Source of the DNA: Sabulicella rubraurantiaca
GTDB lineage: Bacteria; Pseudomonadota; Alphaproteobacteria; Acetobacterales; Acetobacteraceae
Direction: 5' to 3'
Assembly (NCBI RefSeq): GCF_017355885.1
Contig: NZ_JAFEUU010000010.1
Span: forward strand, 79,097 to 143,096
Length of the DNA: 64,000 nucleotides
The translations under genes and the position numbers were made by a program. Each line of letters starts with the position of its first letter. Positions within the stretch are counted from its first letter, which is position 1. This document shows positions 9,127 through 17,874 of this stretch, piece by piece. Under the pieces are notes generated by a model. That model saw nothing but the letters and a program-made list of their open reading frames with translations. It was not told where the DNA came from and ran no database searches.

Positions 9127-10730
9127 GCGGTGGCGAGTTCGAAGGCGGCGCTCATCAGGGCGCGTGTATAGGGTTCGCGCGGGTTCCGGCACAGGGCTTC
9201 CGCCTCGCCTTCCTCTACCACGACGCCCTGGCGCATCACCATGATCCGGTGCGCCATGGCGCGAACCACCCGCAGATCATGCGAGATGAACAGATAGGCG
9301 AGGCCGTGCCGCGCCTGAAGCTCGCGCAGCAGCTCCACCACCTGCGCCTGCACCGAGACATCCAGGGCGGAGGTCGGCTCGTCCAGCACCAGCAGACGTG
9401 GCTTCAGCACCAGGGCACGAGCGATGGCGATGCGCTGGCGCTGCCCTCCGGAAAATTCATGCGGGTAGCGCCCCGCCATGGCGGGATCGAGCCCCACCTC
9501 CTCCAGCGCCTGGGCCACACGCGCCTCGCGCTCCCGTGCAGGCAAGGAGGGTTCATGCACCAGGAGCCCCTCGCCCACGATGTCGCCCGCGCTCATGCGC
9601 GGTGAGAGCGAGCCGTAGGGATCCTGGAAGACGATCTGCATGCGGGAGCGCAAGGGGCGGAGCTGGGCGCGCGAGAGGGGGACGATGTCCCGGCCTTCAA
9701 ACTGGATGCTGCCGGTGGATCGCTCCAGCCGCAGCAGCGCGAAGCCGAGCGTGGTCTTGCCCGAGCCGGATTCGCCCACCAGCCCCAGCGTCTCTCCCGC
9801 GCGCAGGTCGAGGGACACGCCCTGCACCGCCCGTACCTCCGACACCACGCGGCGCAGTAGGCCGCGGCGGATGGGGAAGGAGACACGGATGTCCTGCGCC
9901 TCCAGCACCGTCGGCGCGTCGGGTGCGAGCGCGGCAGGGCGGCCGCGCGGCTCCGTCGCCAGCAGCATCTTCGTGTAGGGGTGCTGTGGGTTGCGGAAGA
10001 TCGCCTCCGTCTCCCCCTGCTCAACCACCCGCCCATCCTTCATCACCACCACGCGCTGCGCGTGGCGCCGCACGATGGCGAGGTCATGCGTGATGAACAG
10101 CACCGCCATGCGGAGGCGCTTCTTCAGCCCCGCGATCAGTTCCAGGATCTGCGCCTGGATGGTGACGTCGAGCGCCGTGGTCGGCTCGTCCGCGATCAGC
10201 AGCTTGGGGTCGTTAGCCAAGGCGACGGCGATCATCACGCGCTGGCGCTGGCCGCCGGAAAGCTGATGCGGATAGGCATTGATCCGCTCTTCCGCATTGG
10301 CGAGGCCGGCGCGCTCCAGCTTGGCGATCACCTCACGCCGCAGCGCATCGCCGCGCAGAGGCCGATGGAGGGTGATGGCCTCGCCCACCTGCCGCCCGAT
10401 CGTGTGCAGCGGGTTCAGGCTGGTCATCGGCTCCTGGAAGACCATCCCGGCCACGCCGCCGCGCAGCCGGTGCAGCGCGTCATCCTCGGCGCGAAGCACC
10501 TCTGTCCCGTCCAGCACGATGCGGCCCTCGGGATTGCTGCCGGTGGCGGCGAGGAGGCGCAGGACGGAGAGCGCCGTCACCGACTTGCCCGAGCCGCTTT
10601 CGCCCACCAGCGCCACCGTCTCGCCGGGGCGGACCTCGAAGGACACGCCCTCCACGACCTTCTGCCCGCGGAAGGCCACGGAAAGGTTCTCGACGGCCAG
10701 CAGCGGCGCGGCGTCTTGTTCAGTCGCCAT
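9123..10730 (-). CDS. yejF: ABC transporter ATP-binding protein with two nucleotide-binding domains, YejF-like
   Basis: This 535-residue fused ATPase energises the peptide importer encoded upstream. Two complete cassettes are visible, each with a Walker A (GESGSGKS, then GESGSGKT), an LSGGQRQR or FSGGQRQR signature, and a Walker B ending in DEPT. ATG 10730 was chosen over the further upstream start because it overlaps the yejE stop by one base (TGATG) and matches the usual N-terminus. Together with yejA, yejB and yejE it forms a YejABEF-type oligopeptide/microcin C-like transporter at the inner membrane. Confidence 0.95.
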   Translation of the reverse strand: MATEQDAAPLLAVENLSVAFRGQKVVEGVSFEVRPGETVALVGESGSGKSVTALSVLRLLAATGSNPEGRIVLDGTEVLRAEDDALHRLRGGVAGMVFQEPMTSLNPLHTIGRQVGEAITLHRPLRGDALRREVIAKLERAGLANAEERINAYPHQLSGGQRQRVMIAVALANDPKLLIADEPTTALDVTIQAQILELIAGLKKRLRMAVLFITHDLAIVRRHAQRVVVMKDGRVVEQGETEAIFRNPQHPYTKMLLATEPRGRPAALAPDAPTVLEAQDIRVSFPIRRGLLRRVVSEVRAVQGVSLDLRAGETLGLVGESGSGKTTLGFALLRLERSTGSIQFEGRDIVPLSRAQLRPLRSRMQIVFQDPYGSLSPRMSAGDIVGEGLLVHEPSLPAREREARVAQALEEVGLDPAMAGRYPHEFSGGQRQRIAIARALVLKPRLLVLDEPTSALDVSVQAQVVELLRELQARHGLAYLFISHDLRVVRAMAHRIMVMRQGVVVEEGEAEALCRNPREPYTRALMSAAFELATA

Positions 10731-11770
10731 CAGCGCGCGCCTCCGGGCAGCTTGCGCGGGTCGAAGGCATCGCGCACCGCCTCGCCCACGAAGATCAGCA
10801 GGGTCAGCACGCCGCCCAGCACCACGAAGCCGGTGAAGGCGAGCCACGGCGCCTGGAGGTTGTTCTTGCCCTGCGCTAGCAGCTCGCCGAGCGAGGGGGA
10901 GCCGGGCGGCAGGCCGAAGCCCAGGAAGTCCAACGAGGCCAGCACGGTGACGGAGCCGGACAGGGTGAAGGGCAGGAAGGTCAGCGTCGCCACCATGGCG
11001 TTGGGCAGGATGTGGCGGAACATCAGCGTCGCGTCGCGCACCCCCAGCGCCCGGGCGGCGCGCACGTAATCCAGGTTGCGACCGCGCAGGAACTCCGCCC
11101 GCACCACCCCCACCAGCCCCATCCAGGAAAAGGCGAGCAGGAAGAGCAGCAGCGTCCAGAAGGAAGGCTCGATCACGCTGGCCAGGATGATGAGCAGGAA
11201 GAGCTGCGGCATCCCCGACCAGATCTCGATGAAGCGTTGGAAGAGCAGGTCCGTCGTGCCGCCGTAATAGCCCTGCACCGCCCCCGCCGCGATGCCGATG
11301 GCCGAGGCGAAGAGGGTCAGGGTGAATCCGAACAGCACGGAGATGCGGAAGCCATAGATCACCCGCGCCAGCACGTCGCGCGCCTGGTCATCCGTGCCGA
11401 GCCAGTTGCGCGAGGAGGGCGGCGAGGGTGCGGGCGCGCTCAGGTCGCGCACGACGCTGGCATGGCTGAAGGGGATGGGCGGCCAGATCACCGTGCCGCC
11501 CTTCTCTGCCACGTCCCGCGCGAACTCCGGGTCGGCCCAGTCGGCGGTGACGGGCAGGCCGGTCTCCACCACGTCGCTCTCGGCATACTCGGTCAGCACG
11601 GGGAAGAACCACCTGCCGTCCACATGCGCCACCAGCGGCCGGTCATTCGCGATCACTTCGGCGAAGAGGGTGACGGCGAAGAGGATCAGGAAGATCCAGA
11701 AGGACAGGTAGCCGCGCCGGTTCGCGCGGAAATTGGCGAGGCGCCTCTGGTTGAGCGGGGAAAGCGTCAT
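10730..11770 (-). CDS. yejE: ABC transporter permease, YejE-like
   Basis: This 346-residue inner-membrane permease is of the DppC/OppC type. It has an N-terminal transmembrane segment (YLSFWIFLILFAVTLFAEV), a large periplasmic region with NWLGTDDQARDVLARVIYG, and five further hydrophobic segments with the coupling EAA-type loop around VRAARALGVRDATLMFRHILPN. The YejE-specific long periplasmic insert is present. Its ATG overlaps the stop of the DUF3891 gene by four bases, and its stop overlaps the yejF start, so translation is tightly coupled. Confidence 0.95.
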   Translation of the reverse strand: MTLSPLNQRRLANFRANRRGYLSFWIFLILFAVTLFAEVIANDRPLVAHVDGRWFFPVLTEYAESDVVETGLPVTADWADPEFARDVAEKGGTVIWPPIPFSHASVVRDLSAPAPSPPSSRNWLGTDDQARDVLARVIYGFRISVLFGFTLTLFASAIGIAAGAVQGYYGGTTDLLFQRFIEIWSGMPQLFLLIILASVIEPSFWTLLLFLLAFSWMGLVGVVRAEFLRGRNLDYVRAARALGVRDATLMFRHILPNAMVATLTFLPFTLSGSVTVLASLDFLGFGLPPGSPSLGELLAQGKNNLQAPWLAFTGFVVLGGVLTLLIFVGEAVRDAFDPRKLPGGAR

Positions 11771-12495
11771 GCAGGGGAAAGGGTGAAGCGCAGCGTCTCA
11801 CGGGGCGCAAGCGGAAGGGCCTCTCGCATCGCCTCGGCATCGGGGAAACGGGCAGGAAGGCGCAGCGCTGTCGCTGTTGCCTCCAGTCGCGGCACGTCGA
11901 GGATCCATGGATCGAGCGTGGCGGCGAAGGGGCCCGTGCGCTGCAGCATCGTGCCGCCGCAATTGAAGCGCTCCTTGCCCCAGCACAGGCCAAGGGCGAT
12001 GCCGTCCACCGTTGCGACGGCGGAGGAAAGCGGTGCCACCTCCGCCTCCGTGGTGCCGAGGCGGCGCATCCATTCCGCGCCACGCTCTTTCTCGCGCGCC
12101 AGGTAGCCATGTACGGCCTCCTTGGCGGCGGCATCAGGGGGCGAACGGTCGCTGCGCAGCGCCATGCGATAGATGTGGCTGCCGTGGCGCATGATCAGCA
12201 GCGCCTCCCACAGCCCCCAACTCGCCAGCGCCGATTCCACTCCCTTTTCCCATAGTGCGACGTGACGGTCGCCTGGCAGGTCGTTGAAGGCGACAGGCAA
12301 GCCGGTCGTCGCATCGAAATCGGGCGCGGCCTCCCAGGGCTGCCAGGCGCAGTCATGCTGCGCAGCGGCGTTGACCACGGCGTCGAAGGGCTCGGGGCGC
12401 GGCATCATGTGGCGCATCACCTGGCCGGAGAGCACGGCATGGGCGGGCTGCGGCGTGGCGAGAACCGTGCCGTCCGCTTGCGGCCAGAGGATCAT
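11767..12495 (-). CDS. DUF3891 family protein
   Basis: This 242-residue soluble protein matches my memory of the DUF3891 family. The N-terminal PQPAHAVLSGQVMRHM block, the AAQHDCAWQPWE motif and LIMRHGSHIY give a His/Asp-rich pattern reminiscent of an HD-type metal site (His18, His46, Asp47, His103 and neighbours). The biochemical function of the family is unknown to me. It sits between yejB and yejE, overlapping yejE by four bases and starting ten bases after yejB, so it is made together with the importer. That placement inside a transporter operon is unusual. Confidence 0.75.
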   Translation of the reverse strand: MILWPQADGTVLATPQPAHAVLSGQVMRHMMPRPEPFDAVVNAAAQHDCAWQPWEAAPDFDATTGLPVAFNDLPGDRHVALWEKGVESALASWGLWEALLIMRHGSHIYRMALRSDRSPPDAAAKEAVHGYLAREKERGAEWMRRLGTTEAEVAPLSSAVATVDGIALGLCWGKERFNCGGTMLQRTGPFAATLDPWILDVPRLEATATALRLPARFPDAEAMREALPLAPRETLRFTLSPA

Positions 12496-12505
12496 GGCAA
12501 GTCCT

Positions 12506-13606
12506 TCACCGGCGCGCCTCGAAATCGATGCGCGGGTCCACCAGCGTGTAGGTGAAGTCGGAGACGATCTGCATCACGAGGCCCAGCAGGGTGAAGATGT
12601 AGAGCGTGCCGAACATCACCGGGTAGTCGCGCCGGATGGCCGCCTCGAAGCCCAGCAGCCCCAGCCCGTCCAGCGAAAAGATGATCTCCACCAGCAGCGC
12701 CCCGGTGAAGAGGATGCCGATGAAGGCCGCCGGGAAGCCCGCGATGATGATGAGCATGGCGTTGCGGAAGACGTGGCCGTAGAGCACGCGCCCCTCCCCT
12801 GCCCCCTTGGCCCGCGCCGTCAGCACGTATTGCTTGTTGATCTCCTCCAGGAAGGAGTTCTTGGTGAGCATGGTGAGGCCGGCAAAGCCGCCGATCACCA
12901 GCGTCAGCGTCGGCAGGGTGACGTGCCACGCGTAATCCAGCGCTCGCTGCCAGAACGGCCAGGCCTCCGATCCGGAGGAGGCGAGGCCGCGCAGGGGAAA
13001 CCACTGCACGAAGGACCCGCCGGCGAAGAGCACCACCAGCAGCACGGCGAAGAGGAAGCCGGGAATGGCGTAGCCCACCAGCACCACCGCCGAGGTCCAT
13101 AGGTCGAAGCGCGACCCGTCCCGCACCGCCTTGCGGATGCCGAGCGGGATGGAGATCAGGTAGATGATCAGCGTGGACCAGAGCCCGAGCGAGACGGAGA
13201 CCGGCAGCTTCTCGATCACGAGGTCCCAGACGGGCCGGTCCCGGAACAGGGATCGGCCGAAATCGAAGCGCAGATAGCCGCCCAGCATCTCCCAGAAGCG
13301 CACATGGGCCGGCTTGTCGAAGCCGAAGCTGCGCTCGATTTCCCGCACGATGGCGGGGTCGAGGCCGCGGGCGCCGCGATAGGTGCTGCCGCCGCCACCC
13401 TCGCCCGGCGCCGAGGATGGGGCGCGCGTTTCGCCGCCCCCTTCGCCGGTCAGGCGGCCCATGGTCTGGCCCTGGCCGCGCAACTCAGCCAGCATCTGCT
13501 CCACCGGGCCACCAGGTGCGAACTGCACCAGGGCGAAGTTGATCAGGATGATGCCGAACAGCGTCGGCACCACCAGCAACAGGCGGCGGAGGAGATAGGC
13601 GGTCAC
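12506..13606 (-). CDS. yejB: ABC transporter permease, YejB-like
   Basis: This 366-residue DppB/OppB-type permease begins with the characteristic [21 protein letters not shown] helix and ends with the family's [12 protein letters not shown] tail. Between residues about 45 and 85 there is a low-complexity Gly/Ser-rich periplasmic stretch ([20 protein letters not shown]) before the conserved [18 protein letters not shown] region, as in other YejB proteins. The coupling loop [20 protein letters not shown] is present. Its ATG overlaps the yejA stop by four bases. Confidence 0.95.
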   Translation of the reverse strand: MTAYLLRRLLLVVPTLFGIILINFALVQFAPGGPVEQMLAELRGQGQTMGRLTGEGGGETRAPSSAPGEGGGGSTYRGARGLDPAIVREIERSFGFDKPAHVRFWEMLGGYLRFDFGRSLFRDRPVWDLVIEKLPVSVSLGLWSTLIIYLISIPLGIRKAVRDGSRFDLWTSAVVLVGYAIPGFLFAVLLVVLFAGGSFVQWFPLRGLASSGSEAWPFWQRALDYAWHVTLPTLTLVIGGFAGLTMLTKNSFLEEINKQYVLTARAKGAGEGRVLYGHVFRNAMLIIIAGFPAAFIGILFTGALLVEIIFSLDGLGLLGFEAAIRRDYPVMFGTLYIFTLLGLVMQIVSDFTYTLVDPRIDFEARR

Positions 13607-15441
13607 AGGCCGCGCCGGGCCTCGGCCAAAGCGCGCTCACGCGCCGGGTCCACCCACCAGGAATCGGGGAAGCCAAGGCCGTAGCGAGGCGAGCGCTCGG
13701 GGCGGCCGAACTTGTCCCAAAAGGCCACCCAGAAGGCGCGCAGGTGCCAATTCGGGATGACGTAATGGTGGTGCAGCAGGATGCGGTCGAGGGCGCGAGT
13801 GCGGTGGATCAGCTCCTGCCGATCGGGCGCGTTGATCACCATCTCCACCAGCTCGTCGATCGCGGGGTCGCAGATGCCGATGACGTTCTGCGAACCTGGC
13901 TCGCGCGCGCGGGCACAGGTGAAGTAGTCGCGCTGCTCGTTGCCCGGGGACAAGGACTGGCCCAGCACTTCCATCGTCATGTCGTAGTCGAAGCCATCGA
14001 TGCGGACCTGGTACTGCGCCGGGTCCACGGTTCGGACACGCGCCTCGATGCCAAGCCGGCCGAGCCATTGCACGAAGGGCAGCGCCACGCGCTCGAAGGT
14101 CGCGCCGTTCAGCAGGATCTCGAACTCGAAGCGCTGGCCTTGGGCGTTGACGAGGCGGCGGTCGCGCACCGTCCATCCCGCTTGGCGCATGAGCTCGAGG
14201 GCACGGCGCAGCCCGTCGCGGTTGTTGCCGCTGCCATCGGTGGTAGGCAGGCGGAACTCCGTCGTGAGGACGGATTCAGGGATGCGGCCGCGGAACCCCT
14301 CCAGGATTTCCTTCTCCCGCCCCTGGGGCAGGCCGGAGGAGGCGAGCTCGGAGTTGGAGAAATAGGAGTTGGTGCGGGCGTAGAGGCCGAAGAAGATATT
14401 CGCGTTCAGCCACTCGAAGTCGAAGAGGTGGACCAGCGCCTCGCGCACCCGCGCGTCCTGGAACAGGGGCCGGCGCAAATTCATCACGAAGGCCTGCATG
14501 CCGGTCGGCAATTCGTGGCGGATCGTGTCGCGCTTCACCAGGTCGCGACGCACGGCCGGGAAGTCGTAGCCGGTGGACCAGTTGCGGGCCACGTTCTCCG
14601 TGCGGAAATCGATCTGCCCGGCCTTGAAGGCCTCGAAGGCCACGGTGGCGTCGCGGAAATACTCGAAGCGGATCGCGTCGAAATTGTTGGTGCCGCGCCG
14701 CGTGTTCAGGTCGCGCGCCCAGTAATCCTCCACGCGGCGCAGCGTCAGGCTGCGCCCGGCCTCGAAGCGCTCCAGCCGGTAGGGGCCGGAGCCGAGCGGC
14801 ACGTCCAGCAGCGGGCGGGCGAAGTCGCGCCCTTCCCACCAATGCTTCGGCAGCACCTGCAACTGGCCGAGGATCAGCGCCAGCTCGCGGTTCTCGTCGG
14901 AGCGGAAGCGGAAGGTGACCCGGCGCGGCGATTCCGCCACCACCTCCGTCACGTCGGCCCAGTAGGAGCGGTAGAAGGGCCGCCCATGTGTGCGCAGCGC
15001 CTCGAAGGTCCAGGCCACATCCTCGGCGGTGACCGGGCGGCCATCGTGCCAGCGCGCCCCTTCACGCAGTTCGAAGGAAACGCCGCGGCGATCCGCCGGA
15101 AGCTCCACCCATTCCGCGAGGTGGCAGTATTCCGTGCTCGACTCGTCGGCGCTTTCCACCAACAGCGAGTCGTAGAGGTTGGACAGGCCGATCGCGGGGG
15201 TGCCGCGCAGGATAAAGGGGTTGAAGCTGTCGAAGGAGCCGAGGCCGGTCAGCGTCACCTCGCCGCCCTTGGGCGCGTCAGGATTGACCCAGGGCCAATG
15301 CGGGAAATCGCGTGGCAGCGAAGGCTCGCCCAGGAGCGACAGCGCATGGGTCCGCACGGGACCTCCTTGCGCGGCGGCGGAGCCGGCGGCGGCGACGAGG
15401 CCGAATCCGGCAGCGAAGAGGTCACGGCGCTTCATGACCAT
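13603..15441 (-). CDS. yejA: Extracellular solute-binding protein, YejA-like
   Basis: This 612-residue periplasmic SBP_bac_5 protein is the peptide receptor of the YejABEF importer. A twin-arginine-like signal ([20 protein letters not shown]) ends before AQGGPVR. The YejA-typical [27 protein letters not shown] and [13 protein letters not shown] segments follow. Two starts are possible, ATG 15441 and ATG 15435; the second begins directly with the KRRDLF signal. The upstream hisN stop is only two bases away, so it is read as part of the same transcript. Confidence 0.95.
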   Translation of the reverse strand: MVMKRRDLFAAGFGLVAAAGSAAAQGGPVRTHALSLLGEPSLPRDFPHWPWVNPDAPKGGEVTLTGLGSFDSFNPFILRGTPAIGLSNLYDSLLVESADESSTEYCHLAEWVELPADRRGVSFELREGARWHDGRPVTAEDVAWTFEALRTHGRPFYRSYWADVTEVVAESPRRVTFRFRSDENRELALILGQLQVLPKHWWEGRDFARPLLDVPLGSGPYRLERFEAGRSLTLRRVEDYWARDLNTRRGTNNFDAIRFEYFRDATVAFEAFKAGQIDFRTENVARNWSTGYDFPAVRRDLVKRDTIRHELPTGMQAFVMNLRRPLFQDARVREALVHLFDFEWLNANIFFGLYARTNSYFSNSELASSGLPQGREKEILEGFRGRIPESVLTTEFRLPTTDGSGNNRDGLRRALELMRQAGWTVRDRRLVNAQGQRFEFEILLNGATFERVALPFVQWLGRLGIEARVRTVDPAQYQVRIDGFDYDMTMEVLGQSLSPGNEQRDYFTCARAREPGSQNVIGICDPAIDELVEMVINAPDRQELIHRTRALDRILLHHHYVIPNWHLRAFWVAFWDKFGRPERSPRYGLGFPDSWWVDPARERALAEARRGL

Positions 15442-15443
15442 GC

Positions 15444-16232
15444 TTATTGGGGGCGCGGGCCTCCCCCGGCAAGCGAAGCCTTGGCTTCATCGAGCAGCGT
15501 GGGGTCGCCCAGCGCCAGCACGCGTCCGTCGCAGCCCATGCGGAGCGCCTCGCCACCCCATCCGGTCATGGAACCGCCGGCCCCCTCCACCACCGGGACC
15601 AGGGCCGCCCAGTCCCAGGGCTTCAGCGTCGCCTCCGCCACCACGTCCAGGAGGCCGAGAGACAGCAGGCCGTAGAGGTAGCAATCCCCGCCCCAGGAAA
15701 TGCGCCGCGCCCCGGCGCGCAGGGCTTCGAAGCCGGCCCGGTCCGCCTCGGGAAACATGTCGGGCGCGGTGCAGGCCAGCTCCGCCTCGGCGAGGCGCTT
15801 GCAGGAACGGGTGCGGACGGGCTGGCCGTTGAAGCGCGTCCCCTCACCCTTCACCCCCAGCCAGCGCTCGCCCAGCACGGGCTGGTCGATCAGGCCGAGC
15901 ACGGGTTCGCCCCGGTGCATCAGCCCGATCAGCGTGCCCCAGATGGGCCGTCCGGTGAGGAAGGCGCGCGTGCCGTCAATGGGGTCGAGTACCCACAGCC
16001 ATTCGGCATCCGGCCGCTCGGCGCCGTATTCCTCGCCAAGGATGCCGTGATCGGGGAAGCGTTTTCCCAGGAAACCGCGCAGGGCGCGCTCGGCGGCGCG
16101 GTCGGCCTCGGTGACGGGAGAGGCGTCGCCCTTCGCTTCCACCAGCAGGGCGGAACGGAAAAGGGGGCGGATCGCCGCCCCCGCCAGGGCGGCGGCTTCC
16201 TCCGCCGCCGCGACGTATTCCGCCGGGATCAG
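15444..16232 (-). CDS. hisN: Inositol monophosphatase family / histidinol-phosphatase HisN
   Basis: This metal-dependent phosphatase of the IMPase fold is most like HisN, which makes histidinol in histidine synthesis; inositol phosphatase activity remains possible. Motifs are KGDASPVTEAD, the metal-binding Glu in GEEYG, WVLDPIDGT and KPWDWAALVP. No ATG, GTG or TTG lies at the expected start. The frame reads IPAEYVAAAEEAAALAG upstream of the first GTG at 16142, matching the usual first helix. The best candidate is CTG at 16232, whose CTGA overlaps the cytochrome stop just as ATGA does elsewhere here. A start at GTG 16142 would delete about 30 conserved residues. Confidence 0.85.
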   Translation of the reverse strand: MIPAEYVAAAEEAAALAGAAIRPLFRSALLVEAKGDASPVTEADRAAERALRGFLGKRFPDHGILGEEYGAERPDAEWLWVLDPIDGTRAFLTGRPIWGTLIGLMHRGEPVLGLIDQPVLGERWLGVKGEGTRFNGQPVRTRSCKRLAEAELACTAPDMFPEADRAGFEALRAGARRISWGGDCYLYGLLSLGLLDVVAEATLKPWDWAALVPVVEGAGGSMTGWGGEALRMGCDGRVLALGDPTLLDEAKASLAGGGPRPQ

Positions 16233-16765
16233 GGCAGCGGCGCGGGGTTGGCCGCCAGCGTGCGCAGATAGGCGATCACGTCGGCGCGCTGCCCGGTGTT
16301 GTTCAGCCCGGCGAAGGCCATGCGCGTGCCGGCGACGGCGCGGGCCGGGGCGGCAAGGAACTGGTTCAGCGACTCATAATCCCAGGGCTTGTCGGCCAGG
16401 GCGCGCATGGCGTTCGAATAGTTGAAGCCCTGCGTATGGGCATGGTTGGCGCCGACGATCCCGTACAGGTTTGGCCCGACGCCCGAGCGTCCGCCCTCGT
16501 TGAAGGTGTGGCAGGACCCGCAGGCGCGCGTGGCCAGGGTGCGGCCGTTGTCGGCATTGGCGGCGGCCAGGAGCGGCGCGATCGGCTCGATCGTCGGCGC
16601 GGCGGGGGCGGCGGCCTGCTGCGCCGGCGCCGGCTCCCCGACCTGGATGGCCGGGGTGGCCAAACGCTTCGGATGCACGATCTGCTCGCCCACGATACCC
16701 GCGCCCATGAAGGCGATCCCGGCGGTGAGGATGGCCGCGAATGCCTTGTTCAACTCCAGGCTCAT
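16229..16765 (-). CDS. Membrane-anchored c-type cytochrome (class I, CycM-like)
   Basis: This 178-residue electron carrier has an uncleaved N-terminal helix (AAILTAGIAFMGAGIVG), an Ala/Pro-rich linker of about 35 residues and a class I cytochrome c domain. Haem attaches at CGSCH, residues 82-86, and Met149 (GTRMAFAG) is the likely sixth ligand. The layout resembles CycM/cytochrome c552 proteins that link the bc1 complex to terminal oxidases. It is the first gene of a nine-gene minus-strand run; a candidate promoter lies about 80 bases upstream. Confidence 0.92.
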   Translation of the reverse strand: MSLELNKAFAAILTAGIAFMGAGIVGEQIVHPKRLATPAIQVGEPAPAQQAAAPAAPTIEPIAPLLAAANADNGRTLATRACGSCHTFNEGGRSGVGPNLYGIVGANHAHTQGFNYSNAMRALADKPWDYESLNQFLAAPARAVAGTRMAFAGLNNTGQRADVIAYLRTLAANPAPLP

Positions 16766-16841
16766 GCCGAGCGGACCCTTCTCGTGGCGGGCGCGGGGCG
16801 CGGGTTTGCGCGCCTTCCGGCCCTGGCTTAGACGTTCCGGT

Positions 16842-16870
16842 CACATAAACCCCGCCGCGCCATCCATCAA
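16842..16870 (-). promoter_or_regulatory. Candidate promoter of the cytochrome-hisN-yej operon
   Basis: On the minus strand TTGATG (16870-16865) and TATGTG (16847-16842) are separated by 17 bases, a sigma-70-like arrangement. It lies in the 135-base divergent gap between the cytochrome and pheA genes, about 77 bases before the cytochrome ATG. The -10 box is weak. Confidence 0.4.
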
Positions 16871-16900
16871 CCGCCCGCGCGGCTCCGCAACGGACGCAGC

Positions 16901-17746
16901 ATGACCGTCATCGCCTTCCAGGGTGTCCCCGGCGCCTATTCCGACCTCGCCTGCCGCCACGCCTATCCCGGCTGGACCACCCTGCCCTGCCCCTCCTTCG
17001 AGGCGGCGATGGAGGCAGTGCGCGAGGGTCGCGCCCAGCGCGCCATGCTCCCCTGCGAGAACAGCCTTGCTGGCCGGGTTCCGGACATCCATCGCCTCCT
17101 GCCCGATTCGGGCTTGGCCGTGGTGGGCGAGCATTACGAGCGCGTGGAGCACTGCCTCCTCGCCCGCGAGGGCGCGACGCTGGAGACGATCCGCCGGGCC
17201 CACTCGCACCCCATGGCGCTCGGCCAGGTGCTGAAGGTGCTGAAGGAGCTGAGCCTGACGCCGGTGATCCAGGCCGACACGGCCGGCGCGGCGGAGATGG
17301 TTTCGCGCGAGGGCGGGCCGGAGGATTGCGCGGTCGCCAGCGCCCTCGCCGCCGAGGTCTATGGCCTGCGGATCCTCCGCCGCAACGTGGAGGACGCGTC
17401 GCACAACACCACGCGCTTCTACGTCATGGCGACGCGGCCCGAGACCCCGCCCATCGAGGCGCCACACCCGGTCACCACCTTCGTGTTCCGCGTCCGCAAC
17501 ATGCCGGCCGCGCTCTACAAGGCGCTGGGCGGCTTCGCGACTAATGGCGTGAACATGACCAAGCTCGAATCCTACATGCTGGATGGCGCCTTCACCGCGA
17601 CGCAGTTCCTGTGCGACGTGGACGGTCACCCGGACGACCCACGCCTGTTCCGCGCGCTGGAGGAGCTTCGCTTCTTCTCGCGCGAGGTGAAGGTGCTGGG
17701 ATGCTATCGCGCGCATCCGTTCCGCGTGGCGCACGAAGGGACGTGA
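16901..17746 (+). CDS. pheA: Prephenate dehydratase
   Basis: This cytosolic enzyme converts prephenate to phenylpyruvate in phenylalanine synthesis. The 281-residue monofunctional form has the catalytic PDT domain (1-180), with AFQGVPGAYS, the ENSLAG motif and the TRF triad at 171-173. A C-terminal ACT regulatory domain (about 190-270) contains GVNMTKLESY, the phenylalanine-binding region. No chorismate mutase domain is present, as usual in alphaproteobacteria. It is a single-gene unit ended by a hairpin. Confidence 0.97.
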   Translation: MTVIAFQGVPGAYSDLACRHAYPGWTTLPCPSFEAAMEAVREGRAQRAMLPCENSLAGRVPDIHRLLPDSGLAVVGEHYERVEHCLLAREGATLETIRRAHSHPMALGQVLKVLKELSLTPVIQADTAGAAEMVSREGGPEDCAVASALAAEVYGLRILRRNVEDASHNTTRFYVMATRPETPPIEAPHPVTTFVFRVRNMPAALYKALGGFATNGVNMTKLESYMLDGAFTATQFLCDVDGHPDDPRLFRALEELRFFSREVKVLGCYRAHPFRVAHEGT

Positions 17747-17750
17747 CCAT

Positions 17751-17771
17751 CCCTTCCCGCTAAGGGAAGGG
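17751..17771 (+). terminator. Hairpin terminator after pheA
   Basis: An eight-base-pair stem (CCCTTCCC paired with GGGAAGGG) with a GCTAA loop starts four bases after the pheA stop. No T-tract follows. Confidence 0.5.
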
Positions 17772-17874
17772 CAACGGCGGGACGCCATCCCCCGTTCCCA
17801 CCGCGTCCGCAGCCGGGCGGCACACGGGCGTGCTTCGCCCTGCCGCGCCGGCGCCACGCAAGGAGGAACCTGCC

